DNA from: JBBRUG01 sp038247995 | GTDB lineage: Bacteria > Chloroflexota > Chloroflexia > Chloroflexales > Chloroflexaceae | DNA: 11,002 bases | Reading direction: 5' to 3' | Assembly (NCBI GenBank): GCA_038247995.1 | Contig: JBBRUG010000200.1 | Span: 1-11,002 of the forward strand | Shown: piece by piece, positions 5,226 to 11,002 of the stretch | Position numbering within the stretch: position 1 is the first letter of the stretch | How the letters are laid out: every line of letters begins with the position of its first letter | Position numbers and translations under genes: made by a program | Notes under the pieces: model-generated | What the model saw: only the letters and a program-made list of their open reading frames with translations | Told to the model about the DNA's origin: nothing | Database searches by the model: none

Positions 5226-6134
5226 ATGCCTCAGCTGCTGAGCATCTTTCTCAATGTGCTTGCCCCGGTCTTCTTGCTGGTTTTGCTGGGCTATCTCGCC
5301 GGGCCACGCCTCCAGTTGGAGGCTCGCACCCTCTCGCGCTTTGCCTATTTCATCCTGACGCCGGCTTTCGTCTTTTCGATCCTGAGCCAGACCCGGATCG
5401 AAGCCGGTCTAGCTGGGCGGATGATCGGCTTTATCACCGTTGTCTATCTCGGATCGATCCTGATTGCCTTTGTCGTCGCCCGGCTCTTACGCCGTTCGGC
5501 CCAGATGACGGCGGCCTATGTCATGATCGCCGCCTTCGGCAATGTCGGCAATTTCGGGCTGCCAATCATTCAATTTGCCGCAGGCCCCGAAGCGCTCGGC
5601 TCCGCAACAGTCTACTTTCTGGCAAACCTGGTACTGGCCTTTGTTGTCTGCGTTGGAGCCGCCAATTTCAGTCGCGGGTTCAGCTTGAGCATGGCCGGCC
5701 AGGTCTTTCGGACGCCGGCCCTGATTGCCCTCGTGCCGGCGCTGATTGTCAGTTGGGCCAATATTCAACTCCCTGCCATTGTCAGCCGACCCATCGATCT
5801 GCTCGCCGGCGCGCTAATTCCGACTATGCTGATTGTGTTGGGCGCCCAACTTGCCGCCGCCGGCTTGCCCAAACTCTCGCTCGACCTCTTGATGTCAAGC
5901 GGCATCCGCCTGATCAGTGGCCCGGTATTGGCCTTTGCCATCGTGGGCTGGTTCGCCCTGCCGCCGCTGGAGGGTAGCGTCGGCATTTTACAGGCCAGTA
6001 TGCCCACTGCCGTGCTTGTTTCCATTATCGCAATGGAAAACGATCTACTCCCCGAGTTCGTCACCACCACGGTGCTGTTTTCCAATGTAGCCAGTATTGT
6101 TACGCTAACAATTGTGCTGGCCCTCCTCGCTTGA
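5226..6134 (+). CDS. AEC-family (auxin efflux carrier type) permease
   Basis: A 302-residue, very hydrophobic protein with about ten membrane spans, the size and plan of the AEC/MleP family. These are secondary carriers for small organic anions such as malate or other carboxylates (auxin in plants). Visible marks are the start SIFLNVLAPVFLLVLLGYL (residues 6-24), GNVGNFGLPI in the central helix region (105-114), and ASMPTAVLVSIIAMEND near the C-terminus (257-273). I chose ATG 5226, with GGAG at 5212-5215, because family members begin at this point; the frame extends to an ATG at 5148, which would add 26 unrelated residues. The substrate cannot be assigned. It lies just upstream of a TRAP-type carboxylate-binding protein that has its own promoter. 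Confidence 0.88.
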   Translation: MPQLLSIFLNVLAPVFLLVLLGYLAGPRLQLEARTLSRFAYFILTPAFVFSILSQTRIEAGLAGRMIGFITVVYLGSILIAFVVARLLRRSAQMTAAYVMIAAFGNVGNFGLPIIQFAAGPEALGSATVYFLANLVLAFVVCVGAANFSRGFSLSMAGQVFRTPALIALVPALIVSWANIQLPAIVSRPIDLLAGALIPTMLIVLGAQLAAAGLPKLSLDLLMSSGIRLISGPVLAFAIVGWFALPPLEGSVGILQASMPTAVLVSIIAMENDLLPEFVTTTVLFSNVASIVTLTIVLALLA

Positions 6135-6149
6135 TCCGTATGAGGCGTG

Positions 6150-6180
6150 GGGCGTGAGGCAGGAGCGAGAATTCACGCCC
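6150..6180 (+). terminator. Possible hairpin after the AEC gene
   Basis: GGGCGTGA (6150-6157) and TCACGCCC (6173-6180) form an 8-bp stem with a 15-nt loop, 15 nt after the permease stop. No T-run follows, so factor-independent termination is doubtful. It lies before the promoter of the next gene and may insulate it. Confidence 0.3.
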
Positions 6181-6205
6181 GCGCACAGTCTTTGCACATC
6201 ACCTA

Positions 6206-6234
6206 TTGCACAAATTTCCGCTATCGTTTACAAT
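6206..6234 (+). promoter_or_regulatory. Sigma70-like promoter of the TRAP binding-protein gene
   Basis: TTGCAC (6206-6211), a 17-nt spacer, then TACAAT (6229-6234): four of six and five of six consensus bases at ideal spacing. Transcription would begin near 6241, inside or beside the perfect palindrome CGTATACG (6236-6243). It leaves a leader of about 45 nt with AGGAG at 6276-6280. The heptamer TTGCACA is repeated at 6192-6198 and 6206-6212, 14 bp apart, and could be a regulator site overlapping the -35. Confidence 0.65.
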
Positions 6235-6286
6235 ACGTATACGGATATCCCCCTTTGTTCAAAGTTCAGATTCTCAGGAGCCAAGC

Positions 6287-7492
6287 ATGAAACGACGAGA
6301 GTTTCTACGTGGTGCCACCGCCGGTGTCCTTGGTGGTCTCGGGATGACACTGGCGGCATGTGCCGGTGCACCGCCGGCCGCAGCGCCAACGACGGCGCCC
6401 GCCGCAGGCGGTGATGCGCCGACGACAGCGCCCGTAGCAGCAGAGCCGACAGCGGCTGATGCACAGGCGCCGGCACAGGGTTCGTCCCTGCCGGCAATCG
6501 AGTGGCAGATGGGTACCAGTTGGCCGGTCTCGCTCGACACGATCTATGGCGGCGCGACGGTGCTCGCCGAGCGCGTTGCAACGCTCACCGACGGCATGTT
6601 TCAGATCACGCCCTTCCCCGCCGGCGAACTTTTCCCCGGCCTGGAAGTGCTGCAGAACGTGTCGAACGGCACCGTGGCCGCCGGCCACTCGGCCATGTAC
6701 TACTACATCGGCCTCAACTCGGCCTGGGGGATCGCGACAGCGCTGCCCTTCGGCCTCACGGCTTCGCAGCAGAATGCCTGGCTCTACCACGGCGGCGGCA
6801 ACGAGGCCGTCGATAAGATGGGCGCTGAGTTCGGCGTGAAAGCGTTTGCCGCCGGCAACACTGGCGCTCAGATGGGCGGCTGGTGGCGTCAAGAGCTCAA
6901 CAGCGTCTCCGACATCTCCGGCCTGCGCGTGCGTATCCCCGGCCTCGGCGGTCGCGTGATGGAGCGCCTCGGTGCCGTTACCCAGACGCTGCCCGGCGGT
7001 GAGATCTTCCAGGCCCTCTCGACCGGCGCCGTCGATGCCGCTGAGTGGGTCGGCCCCTACGACGATGAGAAGCTCGGCCTGAATGAAGCCGCCGACTTCT
7101 ACTACTCGCCGGGTTGGTGGGAGCCGGGCCCGACGCTGCACTCGATTGTAGCCCTCAACGAGTGGGATGCCCTGCCGGTTGAATACCAGCGCATCTTCGC
7201 CGTTGCCGCATGGGAATCGAACCTGAACATGATCGCCAAGTACGATGCCCTGAACGGTGCCGCGCTTGCGCGCATGGTTGCCGGCGGCACCACATTGGCC
7301 ACCTACAACGATGAAATCCTGGGTGCGGCCCAAACGGCGGCGTTTGAGATCTACGCTGAAGAGTCGGCCAGCAACCCGCTCTTCGCGGAAACGTTCGCTC
7401 CGTGGAAGGAGTTCCGCGACCAGATCATTCAGTGGAACTCTGTGAATGAAGGGCCGTTCAACAACTTTGTGGTCAACAACCCGGTTTCGTAA
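6287..7492 (+). CDS. TRAP-type substrate-binding lipoprotein, TakP/DctP family
   Basis: A 401-residue exported solute receptor, probably for an alpha-keto acid, lactate or similar carboxylate. The N-terminus KRREFLRG (2-9) is a twin-arginine motif, followed by a hydrophobic stretch and a lipobox LAAC with Cys25. It should be exported by Tat and lipid-anchored. An Ala/Pro/Thr/Gly linker (26-67) tethers the binding domain (about 70-395). GGWWR (197-201), LRVRIPGLGGRVMERLGA (213-230) with the family's ligand-binding arginine (R216), LPGGEIFQALSTGAVDAAEW (235-254) and GPYDD (256-260) match the TakP subgroup, whose members bind keto acids or lactate with a metal ion. ATG 6287 is preceded by AGGAG. 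TRAP systems also need DctQ and DctM membrane subunits; none are in the window, so they must lie elsewhere. It has its own promoter and a strong terminator, so it is probably monocistronic. Confidence 0.93.
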   Translation: MKRREFLRGATAGVLGGLGMTLAACAGAPPAAAPTTAPAAGGDAPTTAPVAAEPTAADAQAPAQGSSLPAIEWQMGTSWPVSLDTIYGGATVLAERVATLTDGMFQITPFPAGELFPGLEVLQNVSNGTVAAGHSAMYYYIGLNSAWGIATALPFGLTASQQNAWLYHGGGNEAVDKMGAEFGVKAFAAGNTGAQMGGWWRQELNSVSDISGLRVRIPGLGGRVMERLGAVTQTLPGGEIFQALSTGAVDAAEWVGPYDDEKLGLNEAADFYYSPGWWEPGPTLHSIVALNEWDALPVEYQRIFAVAAWESNLNMIAKYDALNGAALARMVAGGTTLATYNDEILGAAQTAAFEIYAEESASNPLFAETFAPWKEFRDQIIQWNSVNEGPFNNFVVNNPVS

Positions 7493-7539
7493 CGGAACCA
7501 GGGTTGCCCGGGCACGAACCGGTTTGCCTAACGAACAAC

Positions 7540-7579
7540 AAAGCGAGCTGGCACAAAATGTGTCAGCTCGCTTTATTTT
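7540..7579 (+). terminator. Strong intrinsic terminator after the TRAP gene
   Basis: AAAGCGAGCTGGCACA (7540-7555) pairs with TGTGTCAGCTCGCTTT (7559-7574) through 16 pairs, one of them G-U, around an AAA loop, followed by ATTTT. It starts 47 nt after the stop at 7492. The left flank ACAACAAA gives TTTGTTGT on the other strand, so it may also stop the convergent minus-strand transcript. Confidence 0.85.
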
Positions 7580-7605
7580 GAACCTGCAATGCGGCTTGGT
7601 CAGAT

Positions 7606-7638
7606 AACCCCTGGCGAACTTCCGCCGAGTTGGACTAG
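7606..7638. repeat. Inverted second copy of the 33-bp dispersed repeat
   Basis: The reverse complement of these 33 bases matches 4210-4242 with one mismatch (G for A); both begin CTAGTCCAACTC and end CGCCAGGGGTT. Here the outer arm GTTGGAC seen at 4240-4246 is not preserved, so only part of the hairpin element is present. Its first four bases, CTAG, supply the TAG stop of the minus-strand ORF at 7635-7997. Confidence 0.8.
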
Positions 7639-7997
7639 CATCGCGTGCGCCGCGTCCACTCCGCCGCATCCATCGGCAGATCGGTTACCGGTGTGTGGAT
7701 CACAACGTCCGGTTCGCCCCAGCCGCGTCGCGCTGCCGCAAGCGCACTTTCGAGATCGTCGCCGGTGAGCACCGTCGCCAGGCGACCTTCCTCACGATGC
7801 GCCGCATACGGTTCGGCGATCTGTGCCGCTGCCGCCGGCGTTGCGGTGAGCAACACAACCCGCTCGACATGGCTCGCTTCAAGGTAGACGCCGAGCAAGC
7901 GCGAAAGATGGCCGCGCAGGCTCTCACCGATCACATAGATAATCTTTCCGGGCAGCGGGCGAATCGCGTTTGGCTCACTCACGCTCAGCATTGTCAC
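7635..7997 (-). pseudogene. Fragment resembling the C-terminal region of Chloroflexus malonyl-CoA reductase
   Basis: A 120-codon frame from GTG 7997 (AAGGAG six bases upstream; ATG 7991 is two codons later) to TAG 7635. The product has a Rossmann-like alternation: IIYVIGESLRGHL (a nucleotide-loop position without a GxxxGxG), YLEASHVERVVLLT, REEGRLATVLTGDDLESAL, GEPDVVIHTPVTDLP. From memory it aligns collinearly with part of the C-terminal region of malonyl-CoA reductase (Mcr), where VYLIGE, HL, YLE, VV, GRL, GD, A and TP recur in the same order. Mcr has about 1,220 residues, so this is about a tenth of it, and the sequence after the match is lost exactly at the 33-bp repeat. Mcr performs the two-step NADPH reduction of malonyl-CoA to 3-hydroxypropionate in the 3-hydroxypropionate cycle; this fragment cannot do that. 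The intact start signals leave room for a small expressed protein. A generic truncated short-chain dehydrogenase is the alternative. Confidence 0.65.
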
Positions 7998-8104
7998 GGG
8001 GCGCTCCTTCAACTTGCTACGGCTGCGTTGCCTGGAGCACGGTGTTCGCAACACTGCGATCGCGCGGCTCACTCGATTGGTTAAAACTAGGATAACAAGT
8101 AGGT

Positions 8105-8133
8105 TTGCAAATGTCTAATATATCATTTATGCT
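8105..8133 (+). promoter_or_regulatory. Putative LysR promoter in the divergent intergenic region
   Basis: TTGCAA (8105-8110), 17-nt spacer, TATGCT (8128-8133) in a locally AT-rich stretch between the divergent genes at 7997 and 8230. The -35 overlaps the palindrome TTTGCAAA (8104-8111). Just upstream, AAACTA (8084-8089) and TAGGTTT (8100-8106) form an imperfect inverted repeat where a LysR autoregulatory site would be expected. All of this is pattern matching; confidence is modest. Confidence 0.4.
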
Positions 8134-8161
8134 CTATTGATACTTGAAAGTTTAACAAGAT

Positions 8162-8201
8162 CGCGGTTGCGTGGGTGGCGAAGCCAATCCACGCAACCGC
8201 G
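8162..8201 (+). other. Long perfect hairpin in the LysR leader
   Basis: CGCGGTTGCGTGG (8162-8174) and CCACGCAACCGCG (8189-8201) form a perfect 13-bp GC-rich stem. Inside it TGGC (8176-8179) and GCCA (8183-8186) add a second short stem around GAA. It ends 28 nt before the LysR start codon. No T-run follows, so a terminator is unlikely; an mRNA leader structure or a dispersed palindrome are the options. Confidence 0.7.
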
Positions 8202-8229
8202 CGTGAAGCCACAGGCCGGATTACACTCA

Positions 8230-9111
8230 ATGGAACTGCGGCATCTGATCTATTTCGAAGCTGTGGCCCGCCACGAGCACGTCTCGCGGGCGGCGATCGA
8301 GTTGGCCGTTGCTCAACCGGCGATCACGAAGCAGCTCAAAGATCTCGAACGCGAGCTCGAAGGCGGCAAGCTGTTCGAGCGGGTTGGGCGGCGCCTACGC
8401 CTGACTGAAACCGGACGCGTGTTGTTAACCCACGCCCGAATCGTTCTAGCCCAGGTTGATACGCTGCGAGCCGAAATGCACGAACGGGGCGGCATCGGCG
8501 GTGGGCGGGTCGGCATCGGTGCACCGCCATCGGTGGGCGAACGCCTGCTCCCGCATATTCTGCGCCGCTTTCATCGTGATCATCCTAATGTTGAGTTGCA
8601 CGTCGTTGAAGGCGATACGGCAAGTTTGCTGCATCAACTCGACACCGGCAGCATCGATATGGCCGTGGTGACGTTGCCGCTTGTGCAGCGCGGCCTCAGC
8701 GTGATCCAGCTTTTCAGCGAAGAGTTAGTGATTGTGCTGCCGCCGGATCACCGGCTTGCCGCCAACAGCCTGCTCACAATCGGTGATCTGAACCGTGAGC
8801 GCTTTCTGATTCACTCGCCGGCTGGTTATGTACGCGAGGCCACAATGCAAGCCTGTCGGCAGGCCGGCTTCGTACCCCAGATTGTGCTCGACAGCGGCTC
8901 GATCGAACTTGTGCTGCGCCTGGTGGCCGCCGGTCTGGGCGTGGCGATCATTCCGCCGGTCGCCCTTACCGGCAGCGAACCCCTGGCGGTGCGCACCCTT
9001 ACCAACCCGCCGATTAAGCGCACCATGGGCCTGGCAACCCGCGAGGGGCGCGCGCTTACGCCGGCCGCCGCACGCATGCGCGACGATGTCATTGCAAGCC
9101 TCACGCGCTGA
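8230..9111 (+). CDS. LysR-type transcriptional regulator
   Basis: A 293-residue DNA-binding regulator of standard LysR length. The N-terminal winged helix-turn-helix is MELRHLIYFEAVARHEHVSR through AITKQLKDLE (1-40), followed by KLFERVGRRLRLTETGRVLL (47-66) and a linker helix to about 88. The co-inducer domain (about 90-290) shows GRVGIGAPPSVGERLLPHIL (92-111), FSEELVIVLPPDHRLA (162-177) and the VLRLVAAGLGVAIIPP segment (228-243). ATG 8230 was chosen because family proteins begin at MELRHL; the frame's upstream extension to 8137 runs through the hairpin. It is divergent from the Mcr-like fragment and 49 nt upstream of galK on the same strand. By the usual LysR rule the divergent gene would be the target, here a broken one; its effector is unknown. 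Confidence 0.93.
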   Translation: MELRHLIYFEAVARHEHVSRAAIELAVAQPAITKQLKDLERELEGGKLFERVGRRLRLTETGRVLLTHARIVLAQVDTLRAEMHERGGIGGGRVGIGAPPSVGERLLPHILRRFHRDHPNVELHVVEGDTASLLHQLDTGSIDMAVVTLPLVQRGLSVIQLFSEELVIVLPPDHRLAANSLLTIGDLNRERFLIHSPAGYVREATMQACRQAGFVPQIVLDSGSIELVLRLVAAGLGVAIIPPVALTGSEPLAVRTLTNPPIKRTMGLATREGRALTPAAARMRDDVIASLTR

Positions 9112-9160
9112 TGTGGTAGACTACAGCCTACAGCACCCACGCCCGCAGAACGGAGTTGAT

Positions 9161-10324
9161 ATGCTCGACCCGAACGCCATCCGCGATGCATTCACCGTCC
9201 GCTTCGGCATCAGCCCACGCCTGATTGTGCGCGCCCCTGGCCGGGTGAATCTGATCGGCGAACATACCGACTATAACGAAGGTTTTGTCTTCCCGATCGC
9301 GATCGACCGGGCGACCTATGTGGCTGCACGCGCCCGACCCGACACCACCGTGCGCGTCTATAGCGCCCAATTTCAAGCCGAAGATAGCTTTGAATTAGAT
9401 CTGATCGAGCACAGCCCAAGCCATCCTTGGAGTAACTATATCCGCGGCGTGATCAAAGGCTTGCTCGCCCGCGATCTGGCCCTTACCGGCGCCGATCTGC
9501 TGATCGACAGCGATGTACCGCTCGGCGGCGGCCTCTCGTCATCGGCGGCGCTTGAAGTTGCCGTCGGGTATGCCTTCCAGTTGCTGAATAACCATAATTT
9601 GCTTGGCGAAGAACTGGCGTTGCTCGCCCAGGGCGCCGAAAATAGTTTTGTCGGGATGCAGTGCGGAATTATGGATCAGTTTGTGTCGGCGCTGGGGCGC
9701 GCCGGCCACGCGATGCTGCTCGATTGCCGCGACCTTAGTTATCGGATTGTGCCGATTCCGCCGGATGTGCGGATTGTGGTCTGCGACAGCGGTGTGCGTC
9801 ATACGCTGGTTGGTTCGGAGTATAACGAGCGCCGGGCGGCCTGCCAGGAAGCCGTGCGCCTACTCAAAGCGCGCATGCCGCAGATCAGCGCCCTGCGCGA
9901 TGTTACGCCCGCTGATCTTGCCGCCCACGCCGATCTGTTGCCGCCGGCTATTCTGCCCCGCGCCCGCCATGTCGTCACCGAAAACCAGCGCGCGCTCGCC
10001 GGCGCCGCTGCGCTCGAACGCGGCGAACTGACGACCTTTGGCCAACTGATGAATGAGTCGCACGCTAGCCTCCGCGACGACTATGCAGTGAGTGTGCCGG
10101 AGATCGACCTGCTGACCGAACTGGCTCGCGCGGTGCCCGGCTGCTACGGCTCACGCATCACTGGTGGCGGCTTCGGCGGCAGCACGGTGAACCTGGTCAG
10201 CGTTGGCACAGTCGAAACGTTTATTGAACAAGTTACCGCCGGATACCGCACCCAACTTGGTCGCAAGGCAAACATTCTCGTCTGCCGCCCGAGCGAGGGG
10301 GTCTCGCGGGCAACCCCGAGTTGA
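9161..10324 (+). CDS. galK: Galactokinase
   Basis: A 387-residue cytoplasmic GHMP kinase that phosphorylates alpha-D-galactose with ATP to galactose-1-phosphate, the first committed step of the Leloir pathway. Diagnostic are the galactokinase signature GRVNLIGEHTDYNEGFVFP (27-45) with catalytic-site R28 and sugar-binding E34, H35 and D37; the ATP loop PLGGGLSSSAALEVA (120-134); the GIMDQF base region with D172; and the C-terminal ITGGGFGGSTVNL (333-345). Length is typical for bacterial GalK (about 380-390). ATG 9161 is preceded by GGAG at 9152-9155; the longer open frame upstream overlaps LysR and is not used. No galT, galE or galM is in the window, so the pathway partners lie elsewhere. The next gene starts 4 nt after its stop. 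Confidence 0.96.
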   Translation: MLDPNAIRDAFTVRFGISPRLIVRAPGRVNLIGEHTDYNEGFVFPIAIDRATYVAARARPDTTVRVYSAQFQAEDSFELDLIEHSPSHPWSNYIRGVIKGLLARDLALTGADLLIDSDVPLGGGLSSSAALEVAVGYAFQLLNNHNLLGEELALLAQGAENSFVGMQCGIMDQFVSALGRAGHAMLLDCRDLSYRIVPIPPDVRIVVCDSGVRHTLVGSEYNERRAACQEAVRLLKARMPQISALRDVTPADLAAHADLLPPAILPRARHVVTENQRALAGAAALERGELTTFGQLMNESHASLRDDYAVSVPEIDLLTELARAVPGCYGSRITGGGFGGSTVNLVSVGTVETFIEQVTAGYRTQLGRKANILVCRPSEGVSRATPS

Positions 10325-10328
10325 TGGT

Positions 10329-11002
10329 ATGCGCTTCTACACGCTCGAACGTAAACTACAAGCTCTGCCCGATCCACTCTCCGATGCGCTGATCCCGCTG
10401 GTGAACGGCCTTACCCGGCGGGTCTGGTTTCGCAGTGGAGTTACTGAGGCCGATGCGATCTTCGCCGGCATTATGACCCACTTCTACCAGCGCACACCAA
10501 CGCCGCAGTCAACATCGGCGGTGCCGATTGTGCTGATCCACGGGATCGCCGACAATGCGCTTACCTGGGCGTTTCTGTTGCCGCGCTTGGCGCGCTGGGC
10601 CGGCCCGATCTATGCCATCGATCTGCCCGGCTTCGGCCTAAGCGGTTACCCGCCCGGTCGGCGCTATGCAACAATTAGCGAACATGTGGCCGTGGTGCAG
10701 ACGCTGATCCGCAGCCAGATCGGCGGCCCGGCGCTGCTGATCGGCAACTCCCTCGGTGGTTGGATCGCCGCGCGCCTCGCCCTTGAGACGCCCGAGCTCG
10801 CCTGCGGCCTCGTTCTGCTCGACCCAGGCGGCGCTATGCTCGGCGGGCGCGCCGATTGGGATCCGTTTGTCGCCACGGTAGCCGTGCCCGATCTGCGCAC
10901 CGTGCGCACCATTTACCGCCAGATGTTCGGCCAGGTGCCGCTGCCGCTCTACCTGGGCCAGCGTGGTTTTCAGGCGCTCTTCCTGCGCGATCCGGTGACC
11001 CA
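10329..11002 (+). CDS. Alpha/beta hydrolase, 3' end outside the window
   Basis: Open from ATG 10329 to the last base (224 complete codons, no stop). The product is an alpha/beta-hydrolase fold protein: oxyanion-hole loop PIVLIHGIADN (66-76), the strand and turn IYAIDLPGFGLSGYP (94-108), and nucleophile elbow LIGNSLGGW (137-145) with catalytic Ser141. The next strand is ACGLVLLDPGG (158-168). The acid and histidine of the triad would lie beyond or near the right edge. The N-terminal about 60 residues precede the core and may be an amphipathic or lid extension. Substrate class (ester, lipid, haloalkane-like or other) cannot be read. It follows galK by 4 nt with little ribosome-binding signal of its own, suggesting coupled translation, although a functional link to galactose is not evident. 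Confidence 0.9.
   Translation, partial: MRFYTLERKLQALPDPLSDALIPLVNGLTRRVWFRSGVTEADAIFAGIMTHFYQRTPTPQSTSAVPIVLIHGIADNALTWAFLLPRLARWAGPIYAIDLPGFGLSGYPPGRRYATISEHVAVVQTLIRSQIGGPALLIGNSLGGWIAARLALETPELACGLVLLDPGGAMLGGRADWDPFVATVAVPDLRTVRTIYRQMFGQVPLPLYLGQRGFQALFLRDPVT

Noticed and set aside
7505..7514. Palindrome TGCCCGGGCA after the TRAP gene
   Set aside because: A 10-bp GC palindrome is expected by chance in this composition and has no supporting context.
6305..7669. 454-codon open frame on the minus strand opposite the TRAP gene
   Set aside because: It is a shadow of the GC-rich codon pattern of the well-supported TRAP receptor gene, has no recognisable domain, and would cross the intrinsic terminator and part of the Mcr-like ORF.
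8828..9160. In-frame extension of galK upstream of ATG 9161
   Set aside because: It lies inside the LysR gene in another frame; galactokinases start at the chosen site, which has GGAG at the right distance.

Overview
The window looks like chromosomal DNA from a GC-rich member of the Chloroflexota, most likely class Chloroflexia (Chloroflexus/Roseiflexus/Oscillochloris-like). This is inference, based on the Ala/Pro/Thr-rich Tat-lipoprotein leader of the TRAP-type binding protein, on codon and protein style, and on a short minus-strand ORF whose product closely resembles, from memory, an internal piece of the C-terminal part of Chloroflexus malonyl-CoA reductase. No rRNA, tRNA, CRISPR array or transposase gene is visible.

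Left part (1-1132): a 21-bp tandem repeat runs off the left edge. Two short perfect hairpins and a minus-strand YbaK-type aminoacyl-tRNA deacylase gene (204-677) follow. Next is about 455 bp of AT-richer spacer with three separate tandem-repeat families and a perfectly symmetric CRP/FNR-like palindrome (1062-1081). Genes 1133-3091 and 3088-3948 form a translationally coupled plus-strand pair. The first encodes a degenerate dihydroorotate-dehydrogenase-like domain fused to an internally duplicated polytopic membrane domain; the second encodes a SAM-dependent methyltransferase. This pair is the best candidate for an undescribed system here.

Middle (3949-5225): on the minus strand there is a 51-codon single-TM protein gene (3985-4140), an array of short hairpins (4210-4328) and a stand-alone CheY-like receiver protein (4423-4806) with a hairpin just past its stop. 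About 420 bp of spacer follows, with nothing firm in it.

Transport block (5226-7579): an AEC-family permease is followed by a TakP/DctP-type TRAP substrate-binding lipoprotein. The latter has a good sigma70-like promoter and a strong intrinsic terminator. No DctQ/DctM membrane subunits are in view.

Right part (7606-11002): the Mcr-like fragment (minus, 7635-7997) ends exactly where a 33-bp repeat begins; an inverted copy of that repeat lies at 4210-4242. Divergent from it is a LysR regulator with a long hairpin in its leader, followed on the same strand by galactokinase (galK) and, 4 nt later, an alpha/beta hydrolase cut by the window edge. These last three could be one operon. The LysR gene may originally have controlled the now truncated mcr-like gene; that is inference only.
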